64,000 nucleotides of DNA from the NCBI RefSeq assembly GCF_014199935.1, contig NZ_JACHOP010000003.1, positions 298,956 to 362,955 on the forward strand, read 5' to 3'. Each line of letters begins with the position of its first letter. The stretch's first letter is position 1. The translations under genes and the position numbers were made by a program. Positions 17,620-27,852 of this stretch are shown here, piece after piece. This DNA is from Methylorubrum rhodinum. GTDB taxonomy: Bacteria > Pseudomonadota > Alphaproteobacteria > Rhizobiales > Beijerinckiaceae. A model generated the notes under the pieces. The model had not been told where the DNA came from. It saw only the letters and a program-made list of their open reading frames with translations, and made no database searches.

Positions 17620-19033
17620 ACAGGTCGGCCGCAGGCGACATGCAGGAGCGCTGGCGCAGGAGGTCGAATCCGGCGCGGCCGTAAATGGTCCGCTTGATCA
17701 GCTTGAGTTGGTTGACCTGTCCCTCGACGGGGCCTTTGCTCCAGGGCTCGTCGATGGCCGCGCGTACGGCGCCTCGTCCTGCCGGAGCCCGGTGACGAAG
17801 CCGCCGAGTGCGGTCTTGCCTGCGGCCTCAAGCCAAGGCGTCAGTCCTGCCGGATCTCCTCGGCGCAGGAGTTCGGCGAAGGCCCGACTACCTCGACGGA
17901 TTACCTGAGTTTCGGGGCAGCGACGCAGAGTGCTTCGGTGAAGGCGCGATCCACCGGCAACAGCGTCGCTGGATCGCCGGTCAGCCATCGAGTGATGCGC
18001 CGTGTCGAGGGGATCCGGGCAGACACTGGTCGGGGCGCCCCTGACCGCAGCTGCGCAGCCCAGCGTCGGACGATGTCATAGCCACCCGTGAAGCCCTGGG
18101 CGCGCAGTTCGCGATGGAGAACGGTCGCGCTGCGTTCGCCCTCCTGCAAACGCGCCTCGACGAAGGGGAGATGACGGTCGAGCCGGCTCGGACCTGGGGC
18201 TTGGCGGTAGGGCATGAACCGGCCGGCCCGAACCCTGCAGCGCACAGCGTTGCGGGATGCACCGATACGGCGGGCGGTCTCCTTAGTTGGCATCCCTTCG
18301 CCGTGGAAGCGCGGGGCTGTCTCGCAGCGGTCGCACCGCGGGTTGTGCACCACCGACGTTGGCGCGCTCTCCGTTGCATCGCGGCCATCGGAGGAGATGT
18401 GCACGAAGCGAAGCGCCCCGTCCCGGTTCTCGGACGGGTGCCGCTCGACGATGCCGCGCAGCGCCTCGGAAGCATTGACCAGCAGGTACCAGCGGTCGGC
18501 GACCTGCGTCGCCGTCGGTGCCCCCGTCCGCGCGGCCTCGGCGTAGGGCCCTGAACGGTCGCGGCCGATGACGGTCACGCTCGGATGGGCAGCGAGCCAA
18601 TCTCGCACCGGTGCCGACGAGCGGCCGGGAAGCAGGTCGATGACGCACCGCCGTTCCAGATCGCAGACGATGGTGCCGTAAGATCGGCCGCGCCGCCAAG
18701 CCCAGTCATCGATGCCGACCACGCGCGGTGGCGGAGACGGATTGATCCCGCGATGACGAATCAAGCGCAGGACGGTGTCGCCGCTGACCGGCATCGCCAA
18801 TCGTCGCGACAAACGGGCACCGGGCTCACCGCCGAGCACCATGCCGATATCGGTCTGTGCCTCAACCAACCGTTCGCTGCGGCGCGCCTTGGGCGCAACC
18901 AGCCCCGGCACGCACTCGGCGAAGTCCGCCCTAGGCAGTGGCTGCAGCGGAAGCGGCGCATCTTCAGGTGAACCGCCCCGGTTTTGCTGCAGTCGCCCGC
19001 GTGGCGGCGGACGGCGGTCCAGACCTGCGGCAT
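17620..19033 (-). pseudogene. ISL3-family transposase, frameshifted
   Basis: Minus-strand pieces in different frames together make an ISL3-type transposase. The N-terminal zinc-ribbon region is seen as VHLKMRRFRCSHC. The long central piece from 18911 contains VVGIDDWAWRRGRSYGTIV and the first catalytic Asp. The C-terminal piece (REDPAGLTPW-like, RRGDPAGLTPWLEAAGKTAL) is in another frame. At least two frameshifts make it non-functional. The element ends were not pinned down. It forms the left border of the TonB island. Confidence 0.8.
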
Positions 19034-19299
19034 GGGCGAGAAGCTTCTCTATTCACAACAAAAAAAAGGACTTTATGGCTTTGACTTTGCGATCACCGAA
19101 ACCTCATAAAACAACGTGCAGCATCGATGCAGGTATCGTCTCAGCCGAGGTGCAGATCTGTCGTCGCCCCGGTCAAAGCGCCGTTAGTCGATAATTGGCA
19201 CACGGCATGCGTATGGCGAAGCGGGCTACGGGCGGACGGGCATGCTTGGATGCATTTCCTGTCCAACGATGCAGCGTCTGAAGACGGCTGGGGTGCGGG
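19034..19299. other. Intergenic region upstream of the FecI-type gene
   Basis: About 260 bp between the ISL3 remnant and the sigma factor gene. The first part (19040-19120) is AT-richer and probably IS-derived. I see no recognisable Fur-type box and no copy of the motif found upstream of the receptor and exbB. Confidence 0.4.
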
Positions 19300-19818
19300 A
19301 TGGCGACATCAATGGGTGCTGATGATCATGCAGTGCTCGACGGCATGTTCCGGAAGCACAACGGCTGGCTGACCCGCTGGCTGGGAGTCCAGCGCTGGAC
19401 GGTGTCCTCGGCAGAGGATCTTGCCTCCGACGTTTTCGTCGCGCTTATGACCATGCCCAATCTCGGTGCCATCCGCGAACCGCGGGCGATGATGACCACG
19501 GTTGCCCGGCGGCTGATCTGCGACGCGCGGCGGCGGGACGACCTCCGCCGCAGCTACGAGGCCGAACTGGCGGCACTGCCCGAGGCGCTGGAGATTTCGG
19601 CCGAGGAGCGGCTCGTCGTCGTGCAGGCCCTTCAGGCGATCGACGCGATGCTCGCCACCCTGTCCGACAAGGCGCGCCGGGCGTTCCTCCTCAGTCAGGT
19701 CGAGGGCGCTGCCTACGCGGACATTGCTGCCGAACTGGGTGTTTCCGTCAGCATGGTGCGCAAGTACGTTGCACAGGGTCTGCGCGCGACGTATCTGGCC
19801 ACGGCCCAGCAGGGCTGA
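19300..19818 (+). CDS. ECF sigma factor, FecI type
   Basis: A 172-residue sigma-70 family protein with only regions 2 and 4. Region 2 contains SAEDLASDVFVALM; region 4 contains LSDKARRAFLLSQVEGAAYA followed by DIAAELGVSVSMVRKYV. FecI-type sigma factors are activated by FecR when a TonB-dependent transducer receptor is loaded. It is followed 18 bp later by fecR. Probable targets are the receptor and exbB promoters at 34.3 and 36.9 kb. Confidence 0.92.
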   Translation: MATSMGADDHAVLDGMFRKHNGWLTRWLGVQRWTVSSAEDLASDVFVALMTMPNLGAIREPRAMMTTVARRLICDARRRDDLRRSYEAELAALPEALEISAEERLVVVQALQAIDAMLATLSDKARRAFLLSQVEGAAYADIAAELGVSVSMVRKYVAQGLRATYLATAQQG

Positions 19819-19836
19819 TCGCCGGAAGCACGAACC

Positions 19837-20805
19837 ATGTCGAGGGCCGATCGACTCGATGATCTAAGGGCCGAGGCCGCCATCGAGTGGATGGTCGAGA
19901 TGGGCTCCGGGGCGACGTCCGAGCGTCAGTTGCGCGCGTTCGAGGCGTGGCTGCGTGCGGACCCGCTCAACGAGGCGGCCTGGATCCGCCTTCAGGAAAG
20001 CCTGATGCCCTACGGCGTCGCTTCCCGGCACCGCCTCTCGCCCGATCTGATGGCCCGCAGACAGCGGCTCCAGACCCGCCGGGGCTTGTTGACCGGGATG
20101 TGCGCCCTGGTCGGTGCCGGGGCCGTCGGCGGAAGCCTGCTCGACCGTTTCGTACCGCTCGGCAGCGTGCTGGCGGACCACGTCACCCTCACGGCCCAAC
20201 ACCGGACCGTTCAACTGGTGGACGGGAGCGAGGCCGTCCTCTCGCCGAGGACCGCAGTGAACCTGCGCTACGAGGCTGGGCTGAGGGGCCTCGAACTCCT
20301 GGGGGGCGAGATCCTCGTGCGCGTCGCGTCGCGGGCGAGCCCCTTCCACGTCACCCTCGGAGCTCTGACCCTTCGGACCCAGGCTGGCGTCTTCGTGCTC
20401 GAAGATCGGAACCATCTCGTGTCGGTCACCGGCGTGCAGGGAGCGGGCGAACTAGCCGGGGTTGGCGGGGGAGGCCCGCAGATGGTCGCCGCGGGCGATC
20501 TGCTGGAGTTCGGTGACAGGCGCCTGCGGCGCCTCGCGGCGGATCGGGACGCCGCCACGGCATGGCTGGAGAAGCTGCTCGTGGCCAAGGACCGTCCGCT
20601 CGCAGCTATCGTCGACAAGCTGCGCCCGTACTTTCCCGGCGTGATCCGAGTGGACCCGGCCGTCTCGGCGCTCCGTGTGACCGGCGTCTTCTCGCTCAAG
20701 GACCCGCACGGGTCCCTGGATGCCCTGGCGGAATCGCTCGACCTTACGATCACGCGCATTGCCCATTACTGGGTGTCGCTCGGCCCGCGCGCCGCCTCGG
20801 CTTGA
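19837..20805 (+). CDS. FecR-family anti-sigma/signal transducer
   Basis: 322 residues. The cytoplasmic N-terminal DUF4880-like segment (AAIEWMVEMGSG, FEAWLRADPLNEAAW) binds the sigma factor. One transmembrane helix lies near residue 85-105 (LLTGMCALVGAGAVGGSLL). The periplasmic FecR domain follows (LTAQHRTVQLVDGSEAVLSP). The end (VTGVFSLKDPHGSLDALAES) is the C-terminal region that contacts the receptor STN domain. Complete and in standard order behind fecI. Confidence 0.92.
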   Translation: MSRADRLDDLRAEAAIEWMVEMGSGATSERQLRAFEAWLRADPLNEAAWIRLQESLMPYGVASRHRLSPDLMARRQRLQTRRGLLTGMCALVGAGAVGGSLLDRFVPLGSVLADHVTLTAQHRTVQLVDGSEAVLSPRTAVNLRYEAGLRGLELLGGEILVRVASRASPFHVTLGALTLRTQAGVFVLEDRNHLVSVTGVQGAGELAGVGGGGPQMVAAGDLLEFGDRRLRRLAADRDAATAWLEKLLVAKDRPLAAIVDKLRPYFPGVIRVDPAVSALRVTGVFSLKDPHGSLDALAESLDLTITRIAHYWVSLGPRAASA

Positions 20806-20930
20806 CCAGCGCTGCCACCGGGACCCTCGATCGTCTCGTTTCCGGTCGGGAGCACGACCACGCCCTCTGCGCTGACGCTTTTTCGCCCTCGGCCGTCACA
20901 GGAACCGGGACGGAAGACGGGGAACCGGAG

Positions 20931-21356
20931 ATGGGCGAAAAAAAGTCGGGTCGGGCGCGTTGGAGGCTGATAGCGGGGGCGGCGGTCGTCGGGTGGATGC
21001 TGACGGCCGGATCGGTTCGGGCGGAGGAGTTGTACGTCTTCGACGTTCCGCGCGGCAGTCTCGCCACGGTCCTGACCCGGATCGCGCTGGATGGTCGGCG
21101 CTCGATCGTGTTCCCGGCCGATCTGGCGCGGGGACGGATCGTCGGCCCGATCCGCGGCCGCGAGACGGTCGAGACGGCCCTGGCGCGCGCGCTCGTCGGC
21201 ACTGACCTGCGGATCGCCCGAGGGGCGGGCGGCTCCCTGACCGTGCGCCGCATCGCGACGCGCTCGGCCGCGGCGGAGTGCGAAGACCTCGCCTCCACCG
21301 GGGCGCTCGCCCCACAGGACGCGGCGGGCGAGCGCCCGACGGGGGACCGGCCGTGA
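20931..21356 (+). CDS. Free-standing periplasmic STN-domain protein
   Basis: 141 residues with a signal peptide ([20 protein letters not shown]) followed by one secretin/TonB short N-terminal (STN) domain: [20 protein letters not shown] to LTVRR. The domain closely resembles the STN domain of the receptor at 31.7-34.3 kb, sharing a FPADLxRGR(x)2GPI(x)GR pattern. No beta-barrel or plug follows. STN domains normally sit on the receptor and signal to FecR. A detached copy in the fecIR operon could compete with or substitute for it. The stop overlaps the next GTG start. Confidence 0.8.
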   Translation: MGEKKSGRARWRLIAGAAVVGWMLTAGSVRAEELYVFDVPRGSLATVLTRIALDGRRSIVFPADLARGRIVGPIRGRETVETALARALVGTDLRIARGAGGSLTVRRIATRSAAAECEDLASTGALAPQDAAGERPTGDRP

Positions 21357-22501
21357 GCGCCTCGCCTCGTTCCGTCGTCGGCACAGCCGGCACCGCCCCC
21401 GACCGGTCCTGGCTCAGCGACGCGCTCAGCATCATCGCGGCCGAAGCCGGGCGCAGCGCCGACACCCACCTCCTGCGCGTCCCGCTCGGCGGCTCGGCCG
21501 GCATCGACCTCTACGTGAAGGACGAGTCGACCCATCCGACCGGCAGCCTGAAGCACCGGCTCGCCCGCTCGCTGTTCCTGTACGGATTGTGCAATGGCTG
21601 GATCGGGCCGCACACGACGGTCGTGGAGGCCTCCAGCGGCTCGACCGCGGTGTCCGAGGCCTATTTCGCGCTGATGCTAGGGCTCCCGTTCGTAGCGGTG
21701 ATGCCCGCCTCCACCGCGCCCGAGAAGGTAGCCGAGATCGCCGCCTACGGAGGTCGCTGCCACTTCGTGGACCATCCGGGCGCGGTTTACGCCGAGGCGG
21801 CCCGGATCGCCGAGGAGACCGGCGGCCACTACATGGACCAGTTCACCCATGCCGAGCGGGCGACCGACTGGCGCGGCAACAACAACATCGCCCAGTCGAT
21901 CTTCGAGCAGATGGTGTGGGAGCGCCACCCGATCCCGACCTGGATCGTGGTGGGGGCCGGCACGGGCGGCACCTCCGCCACGATCGGCCGCTATCTGCGC
22001 TACCGCGGCCACGACACCCGCCTGTGCCTGGCCGATCCGGAGGCTTCGGTGTTTCATCGCCACCTCGCCGACCCGCAGGTGACCGGAAGCTCCGGCGCCG
22101 GCTCCGTTATCGAGGGCATCGGCCGCGCCCGACTGGAGCCTTCGTTCCTGCCCTCGCTGATCGACCGCTGGATCGCCGTGCCGGACGCCGCGAGCCTCGG
22201 GGCCGCGCAGGCGCTGGCGGCGGTGCTCGGCCGCTCCTGCGGCGGCTCGACCGGGACCAATCTGTGGGCGGCGGCCACGCTTATCGCGGAGATGGCGGCG
22301 AGCGGCCGAACCGGCTCGGTGGTGACCCTCCTTTGCGATTCGGGCGAACGCTACCGCAGCACCCATCTCGACGCGGCGTGGACGCGGGCGCGGGGCCTCG
22401 ACGTCGAGGGCCCGCGGGAGGCCATGGCGGCGTTCCTGCAAAAGGGGGTTCCGCCGGTGGAAACCGCCCGCCGCGTGGAAGCCGGCAAGGGAATTCGATG
22501 A
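21353..22501 (+). CDS. PLP-dependent cysteine synthase-family enzyme
   Basis: 382 residues from a GTG overlapping the previous stop. PLP fold type II: the lysine is in [10 protein letters not shown], the phosphate loop is [12 protein letters not shown], and the ESSSGSTA-equivalent is [16 protein letters not shown]. It resembles the cysteine synthase/cystathionine beta-synthase group but is longer at the C-terminus. Its stop overlaps the arginase start. In siderophore clusters related enzymes make 2,3-diaminopropionate precursors; in catabolic settings they act on Ser/Cys/Thr. Which applies is open. Confidence 0.78.
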   Translation: MSASPRSVVGTAGTAPDRSWLSDALSIIAAEAGRSADTHLLRVPLGGSAGIDLYVKDESTHPTGSLKHRLARSLFLYGLCNGWIGPHTTVVEASSGSTAVSEAYFALMLGLPFVAVMPASTAPEKVAEIAAYGGRCHFVDHPGAVYAEAARIAEETGGHYMDQFTHAERATDWRGNNNIAQSIFEQMVWERHPIPTWIVVGAGTGGTSATIGRYLRYRGHDTRLCLADPEASVFHRHLADPQVTGSSGAGSVIEGIGRARLEPSFLPSLIDRWIAVPDAASLGAAQALAAVLGRSCGGSTGTNLWAAATLIAEMAASGRTGSVVTLLCDSGERYRSTHLDAAWTRARGLDVEGPREAMAAFLQKGVPPVETARRVEAGKGIR

Positions 22502-23433
22502 GTTCAGACATCCGACGGCGCTGCACCCTGATCGGCGCCCGGGTCCACGAGGGAACGGGGCGGCGCGGCTGCGACATGGGCCCGAGCGCCTACCGGGCTG
22601 CGGGCCTGCATGAGGCGCTGCGGGATCTCGGCCTCGACATCCGCGACGCCGGAGACGTCCCGGTCGTTCCGGGCGCGGCCCGCGCCCACCCCAATCCGGC
22701 GGTCCACGACCTTGCGGCCTTCGTCGCGTGGACCGCCGCGCTCGCCGAGATCGCGTACGCCGAGAGCAAGGCGCGGATTCCGATCTTGCTGGGGGGCGAC
22801 CACAGCCTCTCGGCGGGCACGCTGTCGGGGATCAGCCGGCGCGCCGAGCGGGAGGGACGGCCGCTGTTCGTGCTGTGGCTCGACGCCCACGCGGACTTCC
22901 ACAGCCTCGACACCACAACGAGCGGCAACCTGCACGGCGTGCCGCTGGCCTACGCCACCGGCCGTCCGGGCTTCGCCGGATACCTGCCGCCGCCCGTGCC
23001 GATCCCGCCCGGCCACGTCTGCCTGATGGGCACGCGCAGCCTCGACCCGGCCGAGCGCGCCGCCCTGGCCGGGACCGATCTGACGGTGCACGACATGCGG
23101 GCGATCGATGAGCACGGCGTCCTCGCCCTGCTGGCGCCGTTCCTGGGGCGGGTCGCGCGGGAGAACGGACGCCTGCATGTCAGCCTCGACGTCGACTTCC
23201 TCGACCCCTCCATCGCTCCGGGCGTCGGCACGACTGTGCCGGGCGGGGCGACGTTCCGCGAGGCCCACCTGATCATGGAGATGCTCCACGATTCCGGCCT
23301 CGTCGGCAGCCTCGACCTGGTCGAGCTCAACCCGTTCCTGGACGAGCGCGGCCGCACCGCCATCGTCATGGCCGACCTCGCCGCGAGCCTGATGGGCCGC
23401 ACGGTGCTCGACCGCCCAACCCGGAGCTACTGA
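22498..23433 (+). CDS. rocF: Arginase
   Basis: 311 residues. Ureohydrolase manganese ligands are all present: [15 protein letters not shown] and SLDVDFLDP. The N-terminal [19 protein letters not shown] and [10 protein letters not shown] fit arginase rather than agmatinase. The reaction is arginine to ornithine plus urea, in the cytoplasm. Start ATG overlaps the upstream stop (ATGA), so it is co-translated with the cysteine synthase-like gene. It ends the plus-strand operon begun by fecI. Confidence 0.88.
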   Translation: MSSDIRRRCTLIGARVHEGTGRRGCDMGPSAYRAAGLHEALRDLGLDIRDAGDVPVVPGAARAHPNPAVHDLAAFVAWTAALAEIAYAESKARIPILLGGDHSLSAGTLSGISRRAEREGRPLFVLWLDAHADFHSLDTTTSGNLHGVPLAYATGRPGFAGYLPPPVPIPPGHVCLMGTRSLDPAERAALAGTDLTVHDMRAIDEHGVLALLAPFLGRVARENGRLHVSLDVDFLDPSIAPGVGTTVPGGATFREAHLIMEMLHDSGLVGSLDLVELNPFLDERGRTAIVMADLAASLMGRTVLDRPTRSY

Positions 23434-23445
23434 ACGGCCGGGTCG

Positions 23446-24504
23446 TCAGGCCGCGGCCCGGCGCAGGTCGGCCGCCAGCGCGTCCACGGTCGCGAAGGCG
23501 GTGTCCCAGGTGAACATCAGCCGCACGCCGCCGCCGATGAAGGCGTAGAACTGCCAGCCGAGGGCGCGCAGCCGCGCCGCGGCGCTGTCCGACATGTCGA
23601 GGAACACCGCGTTCGCATCGACGGGGTGGAGCAGGCGCATGCCAGGCACGTCCGCAATCTGCCGGGCGAGCCGCGCGGCGCAGGCATTGGCGTGGCCGGC
23701 GCGGGCGAGCCACGCATCGTCCCGCAGGCTGCCGATCCAGGGGGCCGCTAGGTAGCGCATCTTCGAGGCGAGCTGGCCCGCCTGCTTGCAGCGGTAGTCG
23801 AAATCTTCGGCCAGCCTGCGGTCGAAGAAGATCACCGCCTCGCCCACCGCCATGCCGTTCTTGGTGCCGCCGAAGCACAGCACATCGACGCCCGCCCGCC
23901 ACGTGATGTCGCCCGGATGGCATCCGAGACCGGCGCAGGCATTGGCGAAGCGCGCCCCGTCCATGTGCAGGCGCAGGCCCGAGCCCCGGCAGGTGTCCGC
24001 GATCGCTGCGATCTCGCCGGGCGTGTAGACCCGTCCGGTCTCGGTCGCCTGGGTGATGGTGACGACCCGCGCCTTCGGGAAGTGGATGTCGGTGCGGCTG
24101 GTGGCGAGGGCGCGAATCGTCTCCGGCAGGAGCTTTCCCTCCTCGCTCGGGGCCGTCAGCAGCTTCGAGCCGTTGGAGAAGAACTCTGGCGCGCCGCACT
24201 CGTCGGTCTCGACATGGGCCGAGGCCGCGCAGATCACGCTGTGATAGGACTGGCAGAGGGAGGCGAGCGCCAGGGAGTTGGCCGCCGTCCCGTTGAAGAC
24301 GAAGAACACCTCGCAATCCGTGTCGAACAGCCGCCGGACGCCGTCCGCTGCGGCCTGCGTCCACGCATCGGCGCCGTAAGCGGGGGCGTGCCCGGCATTG
24401 GCCTCGGCCATGGCGGCCCAGACCTCCGGGCTGATCCCCGACTGGTTGTCGCTCCCGACATAACGGGCGGTCGCGCTCGCAGAATCCGGGGTGGGGTGGG
24501 TCAT
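23446..24504 (-). CDS. Low-specificity L-threonine aldolase
   Basis: 352 residues from MTHPTPDSASATARYVGSDN (ATG ending at 24504). PLP fold type I beta-eliminating lyase family: FNGTAANSLAL, LHMDGARFANA and the PLP-lysine motif FGGTKNG. The reaction is threonine to glycine plus acetaldehyde. It converges on the arginase gene (12 bp apart) and is last in the minus-strand series from the receptor. Confidence 0.88.
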   Translation of the reverse strand: MTHPTPDSASATARYVGSDNQSGISPEVWAAMAEANAGHAPAYGADAWTQAAADGVRRLFDTDCEVFFVFNGTAANSLALASLCQSYHSVICAASAHVETDECGAPEFFSNGSKLLTAPSEEGKLLPETIRALATSRTDIHFPKARVVTITQATETGRVYTPGEIAAIADTCRGSGLRLHMDGARFANACAGLGCHPGDITWRAGVDVLCFGGTKNGMAVGEAVIFFDRRLAEDFDYRCKQAGQLASKMRYLAAPWIGSLRDDAWLARAGHANACAARLARQIADVPGMRLLHPVDANAVFLDMSDSAAARLRALGWQFYAFIGGGVRLMFTWDTAFATVDALAADLRRAAA

Positions 24505-24629
24505 GGGGGGCTGTAGCGTCCGTGCGGGGCAAGGCGCGCCGTTCGCGCCTCTGCCGATGAGGAAACGTTTGCGTGGCCGCTGCGGCAGGCCCGTGCGGGC
24601 GGGGACGCAGCGGCGGCGCATCGGGCGTT

Positions 24630-25241
24630 TCACGCCGACCGTCCCGTTACCTGGGCGATCCCGGTGCCGATCAGGACCAGGCCGGTGACGCGGCGGAACA
24701 GGCGGCTGGCGGGACCTTGCACCACCGCGCGGTGCAGCGACAGGCTGACGAGCGCCCAGGTCAGAGCGGCGCAGAAGGTAAGGACACAGAACGTCGCCTG
24801 GAGGAGGGCGAATTGCGGCAGGACCGGCTGAGCCCCGTCGACGAACTGGGGCAGCAGCACGCAGAAGAAGGCGATGCCCTTCGGGTTCAGGGCCGTCACG
24901 AGGAACACCCCGAGGAAGGGGCGCCCGCCGCGGGGTCCCGCCTGTGCGGTCGCGGGGGCACGGCCGAACAGGCTCCGGAGGCCGAGGCCGATCAGATAGG
25001 CGGCCGCTGCGGACTTGAGCACGGTGACGACGACGGTGGAGGTGGCGAGTAGCGCGCCGAGGCCGACGTTGCAGATCGTGAGCGCGGTGGCGTCGCCCAG
25101 GACCGCCCCGGCGATGACGCGCGCGACGCGCCCGCGCCCGCCCTCGGCGGCGTAGCGCATGATGATGAGCGCGGTCGGGCCCGGGATCGCGAGAACGATG
25201 CTGGATGCCGCCAAGAAGGCGAGCCAGGTCTGGAAGGTCAT
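24630..25241 (-). CDS. LysE/RhtB-family amino acid exporter
   Basis: A 203-residue inner-membrane protein with six hydrophobic segments. The LysE/RhtB N-terminal motif is IPGPTALIIMRYAAEGGRGR, and the mid-protein motif is TALNPKGIAFF. The family exports basic or hydroxylated amino acids such as Lys, Arg, Thr or homoserine. Standing between a TlpA-like protein and a threonine aldolase, it could vent amino acids released by peptide breakdown. Confidence 0.88.
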   Translation of the reverse strand: MTFQTWLAFLAASSIVLAIPGPTALIIMRYAAEGGRGRVARVIAGAVLGDATALTICNVGLGALLATSTVVVTVLKSAAAAYLIGLGLRSLFGRAPATAQAGPRGGRPFLGVFLVTALNPKGIAFFCVLLPQFVDGAQPVLPQFALLQATFCVLTFCAALTWALVSLSLHRAVVQGPASRLFRRVTGLVLIGTGIAQVTGRSA

Positions 25242-25367
25242 GGGAACGTGAGGCGCTTACTTCGGAGGCGGCGGGTCGGCGACCCGCGCGGTGGGGCCTG
25301 GCCGAGGGAGGCGGGCGTGGGTGGATCGGCGGGGTGATCTGCTTCGCCGATCCGTGGCGACGGCGAC

Positions 25368-26477
25368 TCAGGCGATGCGGCAGACGTCGCCCTCGCAGAC
25401 GACCGTCGGCGTCTTCGGCTGCTGGCTCGCGACGACGCCGGCGCAGCGGTCCGCCAGGGACTGGAGGCGGTGAATCGCTCCCTCGTTCAGGTCGGCCGCC
25501 CGTCCCTGGGCGATGGCCGCCTCCGCCTGGCGAAGTGCTGCGGCCGGCCGGTCATCGCTCAGGAAGGCGACCGCGAGGCAGCGCGCGCGCATGCACGCCT
25601 CGAAGGCGTCCTCGTCCTCCGGCCGCTCCGCCTCGCCGCCCCCGACGACGTCAACGACGAACCGGGCGAACGTCTGCCGCTGCGGGTGGCCGGCGTTCTG
25701 CTCCAGCGTAGCGACGACCTCCGAGGCGATGGCCCGCTTCAGATAGGGATGGTCGGAGCCGAACGACGCGAGGAGGCGGCTTCCGTAATCCAGGGCGGCG
25801 GCCCCGTTGTGGGAGAGGAGTTGCCGCAGCTTGTTGAGCCCAGCCTCGGCCTCCAGGCGGGGACATGCGGCGAAGGCGGCGTCGTAGGCCCGGACGGCGC
25901 CGGCACGGTCCCCCGCCTTCAGACAGCCCTGCACCGCCGCCTGCAGGTGCGCCTTCTCGCGGGTCAGGCTCTCCCGCATCCAGCCAGCGTACCGCTCGGC
26001 GGCGGCCGGGAGGTCGAAGCTCCCGTCGACGATGGCGGGCAGAACGTCCTCCATGCCGACCGGGTGGCCGATCCACGCGACGCGGCCCGCGCGGTCCACG
26101 ATGAAGGCGGTGGGAATGCCGTTGCGGTAGGCTGGCAGCAGCCAGTGATGCGGCATCCATCCGCCGCTCGCGGCCGGCTCGGCGACGTCGTAGGCCACGG
26201 CGTAGCTCATCGCTTCGCCCTGCTCGGCTACAAAGCTGCGGACATCCTCGATGTTGTCCTCCCACACCGCGACGGCGACGAAGCGGGCCTCGGGATGATC
26301 TTTCTGCATCTGCGTCAGGTGCGGGATGGTCGTCCGGCACGGGCCGCACCACGTGGCCCAGCACTCCACGACGTAGACGTGGCCGGGCTCGAAGGCGGAG
26401 ACCGGCGTGCCCTTGAGGAAGGTCGCGGGCGGGAGGGCGGGGGCCGGATCGCCGACCAGGAGTTCGGTCTGGGTCAT
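25368..26477 (-). CDS. TlpA-like thioredoxin-fold protein with helical C-terminal domain
   Basis: 369 residues. Residues ~1-150 are a TlpA/AhpC-like thioredoxin domain with WATWCGPCR and the cis-Pro region NGIPTAFIVD. The remaining ~200 residues are helical and TPR-like (AAVQGCLKAGDRAGAVRAYD) and end VCEGDVCRIA with a second cysteine pair. Unusually for TlpA relatives there is no signal peptide or membrane anchor, so it probably acts in the cytoplasm. Next to two M16 peptidases that also lack signals, it may reduce disulfides of an imported peptide. Confidence 0.78.
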   Translation of the reverse strand: MTQTELLVGDPAPALPPATFLKGTPVSAFEPGHVYVVECWATWCGPCRTTIPHLTQMQKDHPEARFVAVAVWEDNIEDVRSFVAEQGEAMSYAVAYDVAEPAASGGWMPHHWLLPAYRNGIPTAFIVDRAGRVAWIGHPVGMEDVLPAIVDGSFDLPAAAERYAGWMRESLTREKAHLQAAVQGCLKAGDRAGAVRAYDAAFAACPRLEAEAGLNKLRQLLSHNGAAALDYGSRLLASFGSDHPYLKRAIASEVVATLEQNAGHPQRQTFARFVVDVVGGGEAERPEDEDAFEACMRARCLAVAFLSDDRPAAALRQAEAAIAQGRAADLNEGAIHRLQSLADRCAGVVASQQPKTPTVVCEGDVCRIA

Positions 26478-26555
26478 GGGATTGTCCTCGTTTTCGATGG
26501 GCGCGCCGCCCGCACGGGGGCGCTGGGTTTCCGTGGAGCGCGGCGGGCTGCGACG

Positions 26556-27833
26556 TCAGTGCAGTCCGCCGGCGCTGGCGACGAGCAGGTCGCCCTCGCC
26601 GAAGAGGCGGGCGATCGCGCGGGCGACCTCGGCCCGCGTCACCGCCGCGATACGGAGGCCGCGCTCGTCGAGCCAGGACAGGGGCTGTCCGTTGAAGCGC
26701 ATCGCCAGGAGTTGGCGGGCGATCGCCGTCGAGGTGTCGAGGCGCACCGCGTGCGAGCCAACCAGGTAGTGCCGCGCCGCGTCTATCTCGTCCTCGCCGA
26801 GGCCGTCCTGCAGGAGCCGCCCGATCTCGTCGCCAATCAGCGCGATGCTGGTGTCGACGTGCCGGTTGGGCGTCGAGGTCGAGCCGACGAGGGAAGCGAC
26901 GCCCTCCGACAGGTCGAAGCCTGTCCATATCGCGTAGCAGAGGCCGCGCTTCTCCCGCAGTTCGGCGTAGAGGCGGGAGGAGAACGGGTTGCCGCCCAAG
27001 CAATGGTTGACCACCATCGCGGCGGGGAAATCCGGATCCGCCATCGGCAGGGCGGGCCGCCCGAAGACGACGCTCGACTGAGGCGCGTCGACGGAACGGG
27101 CGACGCGTTCGCCCACGCCCGCGAGGGCGGTCGCCGGCATGGTGCGGGCCGAGCCGGCGGGGAGGCCCGCGAAGGCCGCGTCGAGGGCAGCAGCAAGCGC
27201 GTCGGCTCCCACCGCGCCGACGACGGCAATACGCAGACCCGCGCAGGTGACGAGCGCCGCGTGCAGCGCGACGACGTCTTCGCGGCCGATCGCGGCGAGG
27301 TCCTCCGGGGCCCCGGCGGGGGGGCGGCCGTAGGCGTGGCCGCGGAAGCCCCGCTCCCAGAACGCCGTGTTGGCGACGGCGCCGGGCTGGGTCAGGCCGT
27401 GGCGCAGCTCCGCCGCGTAGGCCCCGCGGCGGCGCTCCAAGTCGGGCACTGCGAAACGCGGCTCCCGCAGCGCCGTGCCCAGCAGCTCGCAGGCATGGTA
27501 GAGTTCCGACGAGAGCGTCAGGAGCGAGCCGGTGAGGCGGTCCCGCTCGATCCCGAACGAGAGCTGGATCGCTCGGTCCGCGAGGGCGAGCTGGAAGGCG
27601 TGGTCGTCGAAGGGGCCGGCGCCCTCGCACAGCAGTCCGCCCGTCATACGCGCTGTCCCGGCCTTGCCGTCCGGGTCGAGGGCGGCGCCGCCGTGGAAGC
27701 CGAATTGCATCGAGACAAGCGGCAGAGCGTGGTCTTCCAGTAGGAAGGCCTCGATGCCGCCGGGGCTGCGGACCACCTGCACGCGCGCGGCGAGGGAGGG
27801 CGAGGCAGCGACGCTGCCCACATGGATCGTCAT
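26556..27833 (-). CDS. M16-family peptidase subunit, non-catalytic
   Basis: 425 residues with the two-domain M16B fold. The inverted zinc motif HxxEH is replaced: the site reads GGLLCEGAG. The C-terminal segment keeps the substrate-binding RLYAELREKRGLCYAI motif. This matches the inactive partner of bacterial M16B heterodimers. No signal peptide. It follows the catalytic partner with a 19-bp gap. Confidence 0.85.
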   Translation of the reverse strand: MTIHVGSVAASPSLAARVQVVRSPGGIEAFLLEDHALPLVSMQFGFHGGAALDPDGKAGTARMTGGLLCEGAGPFDDHAFQLALADRAIQLSFGIERDRLTGSLLTLSSELYHACELLGTALREPRFAVPDLERRRGAYAAELRHGLTQPGAVANTAFWERGFRGHAYGRPPAGAPEDLAAIGREDVVALHAALVTCAGLRIAVVGAVGADALAAALDAAFAGLPAGSARTMPATALAGVGERVARSVDAPQSSVVFGRPALPMADPDFPAAMVVNHCLGGNPFSSRLYAELREKRGLCYAIWTGFDLSEGVASLVGSTSTPNRHVDTSIALIGDEIGRLLQDGLGEDEIDAARHYLVGSHAVRLDTSTAIARQLLAMRFNGQPLSWLDERGLRIAAVTRAEVARAIARLFGEGDLLVASAGGLH

Positions 27834-27852
27834 GAGGTCAAACTCCGTCCGT

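Noticed and set aside
25470..27743. A 757-codon plus-strand open frame
   Set aside because: Antisense to the TlpA-like and M16 genes; low complexity (Arg/Gly/Val) with no recognisable domain.
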